Positions 37,840 through 49,776 of a stretch of 64,000 nucleotides of DNA are shown piece by piece. The stretch lies in the NCBI RefSeq assembly GCF_012489685.1, contig NC_080044.1, forward strand, positions 82,818,732-82,882,731, in the 5' to 3' direction. Within the stretch, counting starts at the first letter, position 1, and each line of letters begins with the position of its first letter. The notes under the pieces are model-generated. The model made no database searches. It had not been told where the DNA came from and was given only the letters and a program-made list of their open reading frames with translations. Source of the stretch: Lotus japonicus. Lineage: Eukaryota; Streptophyta; Magnoliopsida; Fabales; Fabaceae. Both the position numbers and the translations under genes were made by a program.

Positions 37840-38480
37840 CAAAACCACGAGTTAGCACCTTCAGAGCAAGGTATTGTAGTAATCCTCCACCAACGACAAC
37901 CCAACGCTCGCGGGGATGCTCTAAAACCATCAAGCAAGCAGAGCTCCATGCACCTTCCTTCGCCAATAAGTTTGCCATTGTGTCCCCTTCACAGATGTCT
38001 TCAAACAACCTCCCAATCATGACATAGAAGCTTCATGATTAAGATGAGAATAGACGCATGTTGATGGAGCAACACCTCACGCTTTTGCAATAGCGAGAGA
38101 GCTAGCATGGAATTTGTATGAACAACCACTCGACGAAGGCCACGCTCATAACAAGGACTTAAACCATGGAGGATCGCCACGAGCTCCATCTTGAGAATCT
38201 CTACCCTCCCAATATATCTTGGTAACTCAAAGATCCACTCACCATTGACATTCTGCACAGCCCCCCTAGCCCCTCGCACACCCTGAATTGCTCATTAAGG
38301 ACCCATCCGCATTCAACGTTACCCAGCCTTTTCGGCGCCTCCTGCCAAGACACCCAACGATCATCCAACAAACTTGTAGAAGTTTGCGAAAGCGACACCA
38401 AATGGAGGACAAACACGACACAATGCAATACATTCTACCAAGACTCAACATACCACGACAACTATCTATATGAGTGAATA
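37840..38480 (-). pseudogene. Decayed RNase H-like domain of a non-LTR retroelement type protein
   Basis: Minus-strand frames contain, in order, GWVTLNADGSL, then a frameshift near 38270, GAVQNVNGEWIFEL, EILKMELVAILHGLS, RRVVVHTNSMLALSLL, and in a further frame DTMANLLAKEG. These correspond to the catalytic-strand NxDGS, the ExxAxxxGL helix, the V(E/H)(S/T)DS strand and the NxxADxLA tail of plant RVT_3 (RNase H-like) domains. At least two frameshifts are present, and the Asp of the V-x-x-S/T-D-S motif is replaced by Asn. This is a dead fragment of a LINE or a related domestic gene family. Confidence 0.7.
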
Positions 38481-39280
38481 TATGGATCAATGAACTATTA
38501 TTTTTCGACAAAAAATATTCATTTGGCTAGGGAAAATTAAATTAGATTCATTGGAAGACTTCAATTGTATTGTTTCATTTTTATTATAATAAAGACGTGT
38601 TTTATTCCATATTGGACATTGAATTAAGATTATTTCATAACTATGTATGACTCAATATAAGATGTAAGACGCACAAACGACACGAGTGATTATTATTTTT
38701 TATCTTGCCACACCATACCTAATAAAAATTAAAGCTAATATTTTTGGATATAACCACAAAAATCTATACTAATATGTAGTTAAAAATGTTAATTAAAAAC
38801 AAATCCTAGAGCCTTCTGAATATAAAAAATATATCATATATCTTAATTATATGAATAATTTATTTTAATTTTAGAATAGTTAAGATAATTTAGATCATTG
38901 CTTAAATTGATTTGTGGCTTATTTAATTAGAATCAAAAATATTTTTATTAGTGTTCTTTTATTGAAACTTTTATTAGTGTTCTTATTTAACAAGAAATTA
39001 GGTCTCAATTTAAATTCCTAAAGCCCTTTGAATATAAATCTTAGAATATTTTAGTTTTATTTTAGGAAAATTAAGATAATTTAGATTATTACTTTTGACT
39101 GATTTGTTGCTTTTCTAATTAGAATAAAAAATATTTGTATTAGTTTTCTTATTTAACACGAAATAGGACTTTTTTTGACGGGACTTTATTTATTAATATG
39201 AGTTGTATTTTATTCCATAACCATTTTAGAATTCATTCACTTCGCGTTCGCGTTCGCGCTCTCTCTACCCTTTTGGAGCC
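38481..39280. other. AT-rich spacer before HisRS fragment
   Basis: Very AT-rich, with internal diverged repeats: the block GAATATAAA...AGAATA...TTAAGATAATTTAGAT occurs at about 38817-38900 and again at 39029-39090. No gene is seen. Confidence 0.4.
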
Positions 39281-40942
39281 ATGGCACAGGCTGAGGGTCC
39301 ATTGCTTTCGGTTTCAGCCATTATCGACCGCCAGTCCGCCGCGCTATCAGCGCTCGCCGGCGTTGTCGCTGCGTTCTCCTGCGAGGCGTTGAAGGCTGAT
39401 GTAACCGCCTTCAATTTGATGGATTCCGGCGACGGACACACCTTCAAGGATCAAGTTAGAGTCGCTGGTGACATGAGGGTTATGCTTAACGGCTCCAAGT
39501 TTGTGAGGAACGATAACGATGGCAAGGATAAGAATCCATCTGTTACGATGGTTCCCAATGTCCATGGGGCTGTGAGGGAGCAGGTGAAACTGCTGCATTC
39601 TAAGATGAAACTATGTTTTGAGTGTTTCATTGGATAGTGTCATAGTGTATCTATTCTATGATCCGATGCATTTGGACATTGCTATGAGGGTTAAAAGCAC
39701 CATGGTTGTCAATCAGTTTGGAATAGTTACATTATTAGCACTGGCATGTTGACATTTTGTGATTGGATAATCAAAAGTCTGCACACATTAACAATTTCAA
39801 ACGAATAGTTAACTTGCATCTTAACAGGCAGAGGCTGATCAAACAAACATCCGCGATGTTGTTTTATTACATAGTGGACATCTAATAATAGAATAATGAA
39901 TAAGATATTTTGTATGACCTGAATTGCTCTGGGTTGGCCTGTAATAAGAGTTTGGTGTATTCTTAGAAAAAAAGGAAACACATAGGCAATATTACTTTTA
40001 ATCAATATATAATCCGATTCTTACATCTTCGTCATCTTGTAATGTAAAACTGTTATTCATATATTTACTTCTAGTTGTATGGAATTTAATGGTGTTGTCC
40101 GTAGATGATGGGATTATTTTATGTTAATTCATTCCTGTCACTGGATGGAATGTATTTGCTGCTAGTCTTACCTCGAGTATCTCTGTAAATATCAGGGTAC
40201 TCGTGATTTTGCTAAAGAACAAATGACAATTAGAAAGGAAGCATTTTCTAAAATAGAAAAAGTTTATGAGAGGCATGGTGCCACAGCCTGGATACTCCTG
40301 TTTTTGAATTGCAAGATACCCTCAAAGGAAAATATGGAGAAGACTCGAAGTTGATTTATGATCTTGCTGACCAGGTACATATGTTTTTTGCTTTTTCATT
40401 TCTTGACTAGTTGTGTTGATGTAATGATAAAACTTTTTTCTATTATCTGGGTAAGGAAATAAAATTCAACTTACAACATTCAAAATTCTGAAGAAATGAA
40501 TATTTTCTCTCTTGAATTTTTCCCGTGGATATTTGTGATCATTTTCCTGAATTCCGACATTTTTTAAGACATACTACTACTGTTAAGGTTCTCAGCCAGA
40601 TCCCCCCCCCCCCCCCCCCCCCCAAAGTTCAAAACCCATATAGTTGAATTTTATTTCATGCTAACTTGTTAACTTATTTGATAGGGCGGAGAACTCTGTT
40701 CTTTGAGGTATGACTTGACGGTTCCACTAGCTAGGTATGTGACTATGAATGGTCTGACATCTTTCAAAAGGTACCAAATAGGTAAGGTTTATAGAAGGGA
40801 CAATCCATCTAAGGGAAGATACCGTGAATTTTATCAATTTGACTTTGATATTGTTGGTTCATCTGAAAAAATGGATTCAGACTTTGAGGTCATTAAAACG
40901 TTGACTGAGCTGCTTGATGAGCTGGACATTGGGGATTATGAG
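39281..40942 (+). pseudogene. Cytosolic histidyl-tRNA synthetase, truncated and frameshifted
   Basis: The 5' part starts at ATG 39281 (MAQAEGPLLSVSAII) and stays open to 39637; its true donor is unclear. A second exon, about 40196-40374, gives TRDFAKEQMTIRKEAFSKIE and then, after a missing base between 40288 and 40289, [21 protein letters not shown] third exon, 40685-40942, gives [19 protein letters not shown] (class II motif 2 side) through [14 protein letters not shown] to DELDIGDYE. No sequence for the rest of the catalytic domain or the anticodon-binding domain follows; an RPB5-like gene begins 450 bases later. The enzyme would charge tRNA-His, but this copy lacks most of its parts. It retains introns, so it is not a processed retrocopy. 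Confidence 0.88.
40602..40623. repeat. 22-bp poly-C tract
   Basis: An uninterrupted run of C in the second intron of the HisRS fragment. Length is likely to vary and to be prone to sequencing error. Confidence 0.9.
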
Positions 40943-41390
40943 GTAAAATTTATAACATTAATTCTTTGAAGGTATTAGTTTTCTGAAATTGTAGAACTGT
41001 ATTGTGATTTGATAATTTGATATTGGCATCAATGGTAATTTTTCATGTTCTGTAAGTAGTTACTTCTGTAAGTGGTTATCAACGTAACACATTATCCATA
41101 CTTACTCCACATGATACCGTCTATATCTATTAGTAGACTGGGCTTATCTATTTGGACCAGGATTAGTACATATGTTGGACTTAAAGGTTTCATTGAACGG
41201 CATCATTGTCAGCAGCAGGTATTTGTAGTGTGTTGTTATTTGACCACGTGTTAACTGACAGGGTGGTGTTTGCAATGCTCTAACTATATTTGAATGATGA
41301 ATCAACCCCAATCTTGTTTGCATTGCAATTTGCAGTACAGGAGGCTGCTCAATAATTCATTTATCACCAACCTTGTCTGGTTTGTGAAGG

Positions 41391-43133
41391 ATGACACTCA
41401 ATATTGATGAGAAAATCTCAAGCCTTTACAGAATCAGAAAGACCGTGTTCCAAATGCTCAGGGACAGGGGTTACCTCGTTGATGACTTGGAAATCAACAT
41501 GTCCAAACTCGACTTCAAGAACAAGTTTGGTGGTCAACACATGAAGAGCGAAGACCTTGTTATAAAAAAACCCAAGAAGGATAGTTCTTCTGATCAGGTA
41601 CCTCTCTCAAATCCATATATATATAGTACAAATGATGGAACATTGTAAATGAGTCCTACTTATATACCAACTTGTTCGTTTGTTATGTGAATGAATGCAT
41701 GAGTGTGCCTGAGCCTGACTCTTATTCCACGCAGATTTATGCTTTTTTCGTTGATGAACCTAAGGTTGGCGTCAAGATCATAAAGAATTACATCGATAAA
41801 ATGCATGAAGATGGTGTTTTCAAGGTTATTTTGGTTGTTCAGCAGAAATTGTCACACTATGCCATCAAAGCCATCAGTGATCTCTCTTCAAAATTTCAAT
41901 TGGAGGTTTTTGAGGTGATTTCTTTCATTCCTCTGTTATTATCTTCTTGGGAGGGAGGGACCAACTAATTTTCTCATGCAATATTTGCTCGGACTCGTTC
42001 TCTTCGACATAACTTTAGCTTATTTTTCTGTCTTGTTTTCTTTCAATTTTGTTGGTTCTTTCATGGATTCTGAATTGCATTGGTGTTCTTAGTGGTTCAA
42101 TGCCTCTTGCTAAAGATAGAGCTTGCACGTATGAGTTTGAACTTTGAACTATTTGCAGTCAATGAAATACATGATGCAATAATGAGTACAATTCTGCTTT
42201 GTGTGATTTAGTTTTCTAGACTTAGATGCAAGTGCAGTTCATGATTGAGGGAGCCACTTCAAATTATCCACATTCTTTATTCTAATCTTTATGTTGTAAA
42301 GCTTTCATCAAGAGAAACATGTGAGGAAATTATGCTATTAAGATTATTTTCGTTCGATTTTACTTTTCAATGGTTAAGATTCCCACCTACCCGGTTTCCA
42401 TTTGTATTTAGTTGGTTACATTACACTCGCAACAACTCCTGTTAGACATGTATTTACAGTTTTTAAGAACAACCTTTGATACAGGAAGCAGAATTGCTGG
42501 TCAACATAAAAGAGCATAAACTTGTACCTGAACATAAAGTGCTGACCGATGCAGAAAAGAAAACTTTGCTTGAGAAATATACTGTGAAAGAAAATCAGGT
42601 CAGCATGTTAAATTTTGAATTTTATGTTACCCTATGCTGTTTGTAACTTGGAATGCATCATATCAATTTTAAACTAGCTTATTGGAGTGAAATGTACCCT
42701 GACATGTTGTTCTTATTTCGCGTGTTTTTGGATGCGAGTTGAGTGCAATGTGTAAGTCCTTTCATCCTAATCCAAATGAAAAGTTCTGTAGTTCCGTTCA
42801 CTTTTGTCTTGAAATAAGTGTTGGCGGTTCGTTTGCACTGATCCAAACATAGCTGATAAGCTGAATGATTTGTATCTTGTATGCTTATTTCAAATTTAGT
42901 GAAGTTGTACTAATTTATGTAGATACTGACATGGTACTTTATGGGATGTGTCTCAGCTACCTAGAATGCAGGTGACTGATCCTGTTGCAAAATATTATGG
43001 ACTTAAGCGTGGACAAATCGTGAAGATAACTCGGCGACTGCAGGCAAATATGTCACCTACCGATCTGTTAATTGACAACTTCCTTGAATATACTGACTTT
43101 ACTATGCTATTTCATTCTGTTATCCAGGAGTAA
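41391..43133 (+). CDS. RPB5-like RNA polymerase subunit, C terminus frameshifted
   Basis: Four exons, 41391-41597, 41735-41914, 42485-42598 and 42957-43133, encode 225 residues. The protein reads [20 protein letters not shown] (N-terminal jaw), then [40 protein letters not shown], and [20 protein letters not shown] (assembly domain). This is the NRPB5 family subunit shared by RNA polymerases I-V in the nucleus. Family members are about 205 residues and end in a conserved block of type RPSETAGRYVTYRYV. Here the frame is lost right after KITR near 43033. The shifted frame continues into [12 protein letters not shown] and a stop at 43073-43075, whereas the actual frame runs on 31 residues of unrelated sequence. 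An acceptor-like TGCAG at 41331-41335 suggests a 5' UTR intron. It may be a pseudogene, a variant gene or a sequence error. Confidence 0.88.
42724..42850. repeat. 130-bp dispersed repeat, copy C (RPB5-like intron 3)
   Basis: Shows the blocks GTTTTTGGATGCGAGTTGAG, TTTCATCC, TGTCTTGAAATAAGTG, CGTTTGCACTGATCCAAAC in the same order as copies A and B in the ankyrin gene. Confidence 0.55.
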
Positions 43134-44911
43134 GGCAAAGCCTTTTTGAATAGGGTGACCTCTTTCTGTTTATACTTTATAATAGATAAATATTTGTGTT
43201 ACTTTTGGAGCTTTGGAATCTAAAGTGAGCATGATCTTATCATATAAAAATGTGTTGAAAGGCATTTTCTCTAGTTTGATCTAATCATATGATAGTCTGA
43301 TCTTATCTCTCACAATGGCTAAACTCATTTCCAGTTCCCGATTTGAATCACCATTTTCTGGTATTTGTTTTAGTTTTTTTAATGGTAAGATATCGTTTGA
43401 AAGTTTCGTTAACAAAAAGTGTCAGGATGTTTGTTTTTTGTTTTCATATTTCCTAACAGATATCTAAACAAGCTCTTAGCTGTTTTAAAATTTGAGTTTT
43501 TATTATAATAACTAAACATGTTATTCCCTACTATATTTCTCTTCTAATCACTTTCTTTCTCTAATCTGTTTTGCCAAATTTGCTGGCCTTTTCATAAATG
43601 TGAGTGTGAAGCAAGGGTCCACAAAAGGACCTTATGTAATGGCGGTGTCTTTGGCATCCACCGCTCACAAAAAAAAAGTGTATGCTTGATCCTTCAAAAA
43701 ATGAATTAAATATTGGACAGCTTGGGCACAAGAATGGCAAGGAATTAAACCTATGAAATTGTAAATTTGTTTTTGTACCTTTTCTATGATTTGCATTTGT
43801 TTTTGGGTTGGCACTATAGAATGGGTATTTTGAGGTACGTTTTTTAGAAGAATTTGTTGGATTCAATGAATTAGCGTGATTCTCCTTTAGTAAAGTTTCG
43901 TGAGTCTTATGATAGAAAAAAATTCTCGTTAAAAGGATTTAATTGTGCCGTGATATGAATGTTTTAAGCTTGAATATAATTGTCTCCTGTGATGAATGAC
44001 TAGCGCTGGACAAAAAAATATCATCAAACTTGAGCAAATGTTGCTTAATAAATTAATAAATAAGTTCCTGCTGAAATTTTCTCTGTGATTTTATAAGTGT
44101 GTTTTGTTTCTCGTCGTGAAACCAAAATTAATTTTGGAGAATTGATCTCTGTCAAAAAACCAGTTCTACTAGAAGGTAGCAAAAATTGTTTCTGCTCTAA
44201 ATATATTGCATGTTTATAAACTACCTAGTTTCTCTCATAAAATAAGGCGAAATCCTAACAGTTATGAATATGAAAACTCTAAAAGACAAATGTTAGGTTG
44301 TGATTTGTGTTCAAATTATTTGTGCGCAAATATCCTACGAGGATTTCAGTCAATAATAGATTCAATTGGCTGAAAGAAGCACTATTGTGTTTTGTCCGTG
44401 AATCTTTCGTGTAAAATAACACAACCCTTAAAAAAGTATAGAATGTGAAATAAGCATAAAATAGAAACTCCTTATAGCTTATTATAACTTAAAGGAAATC
44501 GAATCAAATTATCATTATTCTAATGAAAACCTAAACACACTTATAATCAATTATGATATTTTTTTTCTAGTGCTAACCGAGATATCCTACAACTGATCAA
44601 TGTGAGATTAATCAATCAATCACTCACAACGCACTAAGCTATAGAACTTAGAAGGATGACCGGTGAGTCAATTCTATTCGCAAAAGTTAAAGAATCGAAC
44701 CTCTAATCACTTATTTAAGGGACGTAGTGTTAAACCATTCTACCAGTGTTATTCCTCTGTGTGGGTCACCTCCATAAATTTGTGCACTTGAATTTAATCT
44801 TTTCAACGACCAATTCACGTTTCAACTGTTGAACGTGATCATCTTCTTTGCTCTCGTGTTTCAACTATGTCTTCACAACCCTTCGCTTTCTCATTCTAAA
44901 TCATTACTAAT
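43134..44911. other. Intergenic DNA with a SINE remnant
   Basis: The first 200 or so bases are presumably the RPB5-like 3' UTR. The rest is AT-rich, with no supported gene. A SINE remnant lies at 44671-44750. The 100 bases before 44912 are the probable 5' UTR of the RING gene. Confidence 0.4.
44671..44750 (-). mobile_element. tRNA-derived SINE, family A, copy 2
   Basis: On the minus strand: A-box-like TGGTAGAATGG, B-box-like GGTTCGATTCT, then CTTTTGCGAATAGAA, the same tail as the copy at 11999-12104. Target duplications are not evident, so this copy is probably older. Confidence 0.6.
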
Positions 44912-47900
44912 ATGGCATCGCCTTACTCCGCCCCTCAGCCCCACGCGCCACTCCTCCGCCCCCGCCGCGATGGCTCCCGACCTCCCATCCTCGCGCTCCT
45001 CCTCGGCCGCCGCGGCCCTTCCGTGCTGGTCCGCGAGACAGCAGCGCGTGAGCTGGAGGAGCGGCGTGCCGACTGGGGCTACTCGAAGCCGGTGGTGGCC
45101 CTTGACATGGCGTGGAACATGGCCTTTGTGGTGGTCTCCGTGGTGATGCTCGGTTTCACCCTCCAGGAGAATCCTAACACGCCGATCCGGTTGTGGATCT
45201 GCGGTTACGCGGTTCAGTGCCTGGTTCACCTCGTGCTGGTGTGGCTCGAGTACAGGAGGAGGAACCGGAGGGGACACGGCATGGAATCTGGTAACAACCT
45301 TGACGATGACGTTGACGACAGTGAGGATGATGATGTTGGGGTTGGAAGCTCTGGGAATTCCTCTAGCTATGGGTGCGTCCGTTGAATTTTGTTTCTCTCA
45401 GCTGAATTTTGATAATTGACTATTCAATTTTGATATTATTCCACTGTCTTCTTTCACCGAGGTAGGTAACATAAGTTGATCAGAACAACAATTACAGTGA
45501 ACTTTCGTCTTTCTGCTAACATGTTTTGGATAGTGAAGCTAGACATGCTTTGGATAGTGAAACTAGACATGCTTTAAGTCCTGCTTTTAAGCTTCAATTC
45601 TCTAAGTTTAAGGCTTTGATAATGTGGTTTTTGGTTGGTTTACTTTGAGCAATTATCCTAGGGGTGAATGCATTGAGTTGTTATTAGCTATTAAGTGTCA
45701 TTTTTCTTATACTGAATGGTATATGTGTTTCATTAAGATTTTAGTGGACAGGATCCTCTACTGATTTTTGTCCCTAAAGGTTTACTTCTTTTTGTATTGT
45801 GAGGACTAAGTACATGTTTGGATTATCGTTGTCGGAATTGATTTTGATATAATTTATTATGGTAAAAGTGAGTTGGACCACTTGTTTTGATCCACGTTTG
45901 AATCACTATATATGCGGGTTGATCTTGAAGCTACACGACACACGTTGGAGATAAAAATGAGACGTGCCTAGGAGAGTTTGTGCATAGCTCATTATGAAAC
46001 ATACACGAAGTGTCTTGAAAGTGGAATTATTTATGTTTGAATACATTTATGAAAATAATGATATCCGTAGGATAATGTTGTGAAATCAAGTTGTAAAAGT
46101 TCACGATTGACGCCGTGTAAGCTATTCTCTTTAGCTTCTCCAGAGATTTGATTTTGGAACGAAAATCAGTTCCGAGATTATTCCCAAACATCCATGTATG
46201 TTTGGAAATCCTTCAACAATTGATTCTAAAGCTAGAATCAAATATGCGGAAAGTTTAATTTAGTAGCTTCTAGATTTCATAATTTACTATGAGGAAATAG
46301 AAAATGATCCATTCATGCATCCAAAAGAGATTTTGTCCAATGAGAATTAATTCTAAGATTCCCCAGTGAGGTACCTAACACACTCTGATTGGTGGACTAT
46401 CCTTTCACCGTGGGTAAAGGAAACTACATGTTTGTTACTGTCTAAGTGCTAAAGCTTGTTAATCTACTATATGAGTTGTGTATAGTTCGGCTTATTGTTA
46501 TATAATTCTCTGGATTGTATTAGGTAATTAAGTTTTGTATATACTGAATTTGATTACCTGCAACTCAGATTCGTAAAACGATGTGCATCATTCAATACCA
46601 TGGTTTCATTGCTTTGGTGGATGGTGGGCTTTTACTGGGTAGTCTGTGGTGGTGATGTTCTTCTGCAAGATGCTCCACGTTTGTACTGGTAAGCCTTTAT
46701 TGATAATGTCTGCATATTAACTTAGGGAAAAGTACCTTAAACTTTGAGTTTTCTGCAATTTGTTGCAATGAACATTGGAATGTTATGAGGTCCCCAATTG
46801 CTCTTCCAACCTTCCATTGGTATCAAATTTGCACTGTCTATTATGAAAACCACTCATCTCAATGCTTATTGTATCATGCTATATCTCAAGGAGTTATGGC
46901 CCATTTTCTTCTAATAAAAATGTCATAATCCATTCTACTATAGGGGAAATCAATTATATAGCTCTGATGTTTTGTCAAAGTAGACATGGGAGTTTAAATG
47001 TTAAATAAGAACCGATGGAAATGCTAAATAGTCAATTCTATAAAATAAATATTTCATTACCAAGTACCAAGGATATTTTTTTTAATACTTCAACTTATTA
47101 GATTGTAGTATATTTATATTACTGAAAATGGATTGATTGAGTGGTGAAAATCTTAAGAAAGGTTATCACTTTTGTTTTTGATTTTGTACAGGTTGGCTGT
47201 TGTCTTTCTGGCATTTGATGTCTTCTTTGCCATCTTTTGTGTTGTTTTGGCATGCTTGATTGGCATTGCCCTCTGCTGTTGTTTGCCATGTATTATTGGT
47301 ATTCTCTATGCTGTTGCTGGACAGGTATGAATTTATTTTATTCTGACTGAAAATTTTCTAATATTTGTGGACCTTCCAATTGTTCTCATTACCTATTTGG
47401 TGAGACTGTAGGAGGGTGCATCTGAATCAGATATCGGCGTACTTCCAAAATACAGATTTCAAATGTCAAGCAATGGGGAAACACCTAGTGAAGGAGGTGG
47501 ATCAATGGTTCCCCTAGAAACCGGCATCGGTTTCCCGGCAAATGAACGAGCACTTTCACCCGAGGATGCGGTATGTTCTACAAAAACACATTTAATTTGT
47601 TTATGCCTTATGTGGTTATTCCCTTTTGCTCGATGGTACTTCAATATTTTCTATTTTTTGATCACTGCATATGACAATTTGTATAGTAGCTTCATATGTA
47701 CTTCTGTGTGAGAATTTCTGGTTGTGCAGAATGGGAAAAATTCTAACTTCTACTTAGGGATACTAAATCTTGAAAGATTTGTTAAAAATAAATCAAATTT
47801 CTTTTTTTCCTGTTTTCTTTTCAGGAGTGCTGTATATGCATCTCTTCTTATGAGGATGGAGCAGAACTTCATTCTCTTCCATGTAACCATCATTTCCATT

Positions 47901-47986
47901 CTACATGCATAGTGAAGTGGTTAAAGATGAATGCAACTTGTCCTCTTTGCAAGTACAATATTCTTAAGGGAAATGAACAGGTTTAA
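44912..47986 (+). CDS. RING-H2 E3 ubiquitin ligase, multi-pass membrane protein (At1g12760/At1g63170-like)
   Basis: Five exons, 44912-45372, 46569-46688, 47192-47324, 47412-47570 and 47825-47986, give 344 residues. Hydrophobic segments lie at about 63-83, 92-112, 167-187 and 193-235, so the protein is probably anchored by several helices. An acidic Asp-rich linker follows the second. The C terminus holds a perfect C3H2C3 RING: C293, C296, C311, H313, H316, C319, C330, C333, with W323 at the position that contacts E2 enzymes. The family transfers ubiquitin to unknown substrates at membranes. Exon 1 is very GC-rich (Pro/Arg/Ala-rich N terminus) while the other exons are AT-rich, a sharp compositional gradient. 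The gene looks intact. Confidence 0.95.
45813..46210. repeat. MITE-like region in RING-gene intron 1
   Basis: Starts with TACATGTTTGGAT and ends around CCCAAACATCCATGTA, an inverted arrangement of the same CATGTTTGG word found at the ends of 48169-48291. The boundaries are uncertain. Confidence 0.35.
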
Positions 47987-48168
47987 TGGAACAGTAAAGA
48001 AGATCCAAGATATTATATCATATCAAGCCTACTTTAATTATGTGACAGAGCAGGCGTTTCAACTGCTGATGTGTATTTGTAGATAATATCAACTCATATA
48101 ACAATAGAGCTTTCCCAATCTGCTCGGTGCAGCTGTTATTGTTGGCTTAAGTGCTCGTGTGGAGTAAA

Positions 48169-48291
48169 GCATGTTTGGATCATTTTCTCTTTTATCAGAA
48201 TTAATTATGGAACCCAGAACTACTCACACAAGCCTTTTCCGGTAATTAATTCTGGCTCCAGAATCGATTATAGTAGGGGTTCCAAACATGC
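48169..48291. mobile_element. Short MITE with GCATGTTTGG inverted ends
   Basis: A 123-bp element with GCATGTTTGGATC on the left and GTTCCAAACATGC on the right. It is internally palindromic: AGAATTAATTATGGAAC is answered by GGTAATTAATTCTGG. It lies 180 bases downstream of the RING-gene stop and may be part of its 3' UTR. Confidence 0.6.
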
Positions 48292-49614
48292 ACAGAAGGC
48301 CGAGGGAAGAAGGAAAGCTTGTTATAGAGATCTAGTATTTATTTTGATTTTGAGTGAGTTTTCCTCTCACTCTTATTTTGTCCTTTATTGGTCATTTGAA
48401 AGCTGTCCAACTTCTATGTCTCGAATTTGTTCATATGGGAGAAAACAATGGAAAATCTGGCACTCCAACTATCTGCTTATTTCATGTTGTATTTTATGGA
48501 TTCTTCATCGGTTTTGGTAGAAACACAGATTTGCGCTTTATGTTTGCTTGTTGATGGAAGTTCTATAATGTTGCTTCTCAAACCTTGAATTTTGGAGAAC
48601 TCTCCGGTCACAAACGATTGATCAATTGTCATAGTTTTTTCGGGTCTCCTACCAAAGTGTTCTTTGAGAGAATGAGGCTATGTTTCCAATTAAGCCACAC
48701 TTTGCGTTGGTAGTTTTAGCATGTTGACATAAGACTTGCTGAAAAATTCAACCGATAGTTAGTATAGCCAACCTACATCAAAAGTAAAATATTTACATTT
48801 CTTTTACCCATTTTATTTTTTTTAAGAGTCATGTCACGTTACTTTTAGAGGATTGTTTGAATCACCCATGTGAGTGACTTTACCTAAGACTAAATTTCAA
48901 AAAAAAAAAAACTTTACCTAAGACTAATGGACTAATGAGGTTCAGGATGAGTGGATTAAGAATTTTATAAATTAGATTTATTATTTAAAAAATCATTTCA
49001 TTGCATCATTATACTTGAGTAAAGTTATCCACATGAGTGATTTATACAACCCCAGCTTTTAGACTTGTATATTTGTCGGCCATATTAAAGATTAAAAAAT
49101 TTCCTTGGTATTCATCTAAAAGTGAAGAGATTTCATACCTTTTGTCTTAGTTTGTCGTGCTTTCTTCAATAATAATTTTTTATAATTGTAATCTAGTCAT
49201 TTGCAATGTGTATCGAAGAATGGACCGCCCTTAAGGGATTTTACATTCCAGATAATGGATTGAAGGATTCAAAACCGCACATTTCAAATGTGTACCAAAG
49301 CAACACCCTAAAGATTAATGTGGTTGATAGAAATTATGTCCAGGATCTTTACTCATATGTGTTTTTTGGTGTGTTAAATACTTAAATTACTCTCGTAATT
49401 CCAGCACGGGTGTAGTAAATGACAAAAAAAATCCATAAGAGTGCGACTCCTAGGAATCAATCTATCAATCTGACAATTCATCCAATAACTTTTTACCGCG
49501 ACTTGAACTATTGGGTTACTCATATGTGTATTAGATACAAGGATTATTATAGAAGATTTTGCTATAGTTGACCAATAAATAATTATTTGAAATTGGACCA
49601 GTCCATATCATACG
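48292..49614. other. Intergenic DNA between RING gene and RPS2
   Basis: AT-rich, with an 11-base poly-A near 48899-48910 and a repeated AAACTTTACCTAAGACTAA word (about 48878-48930). No gene is supported. Confidence 0.4.
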
Positions 49615-49690
49615 AGCCCATTCCCAGTTTGGGCCACGGGCTTCGTTCTCTAATTCTCCGAAGCAAACCCTAACCCCTTAGATATAAATA
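49615..49690 (+). promoter_or_regulatory. Ribosomal-protein-type promoter: site II motifs, telo box, TATA box
   Basis: Upstream of RPS2 lie AGCCCA (49615-49620) and TGGGCC (49630-49635), both site II elements, then a perfect telo box AAACCCTAA (49665-49673) and TATAAATA (49683-49690), 87 bases before the ATG. Site II plus telo box is the known signature of plant ribosomal protein promoters, linking expression to proliferation through TCP-type and Myb-like telo-box factors. Confidence 0.85.
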
Positions 49691-49776
49691 CCACCCCAAA
49701 CCCTACTTCGATATCCCATTTCTCTCAGGAGCAGCAGTTCAGTGAATTCTCGCCGTTCCCTCACAACAAAACCAAA

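Noticed and set aside
44829..45277. Frames in other readings over RING-gene exon 1, both strands
   Set aside because: Shadows of a very GC-rich exon; only the frame from 44912 splices in phase to the RING domain.
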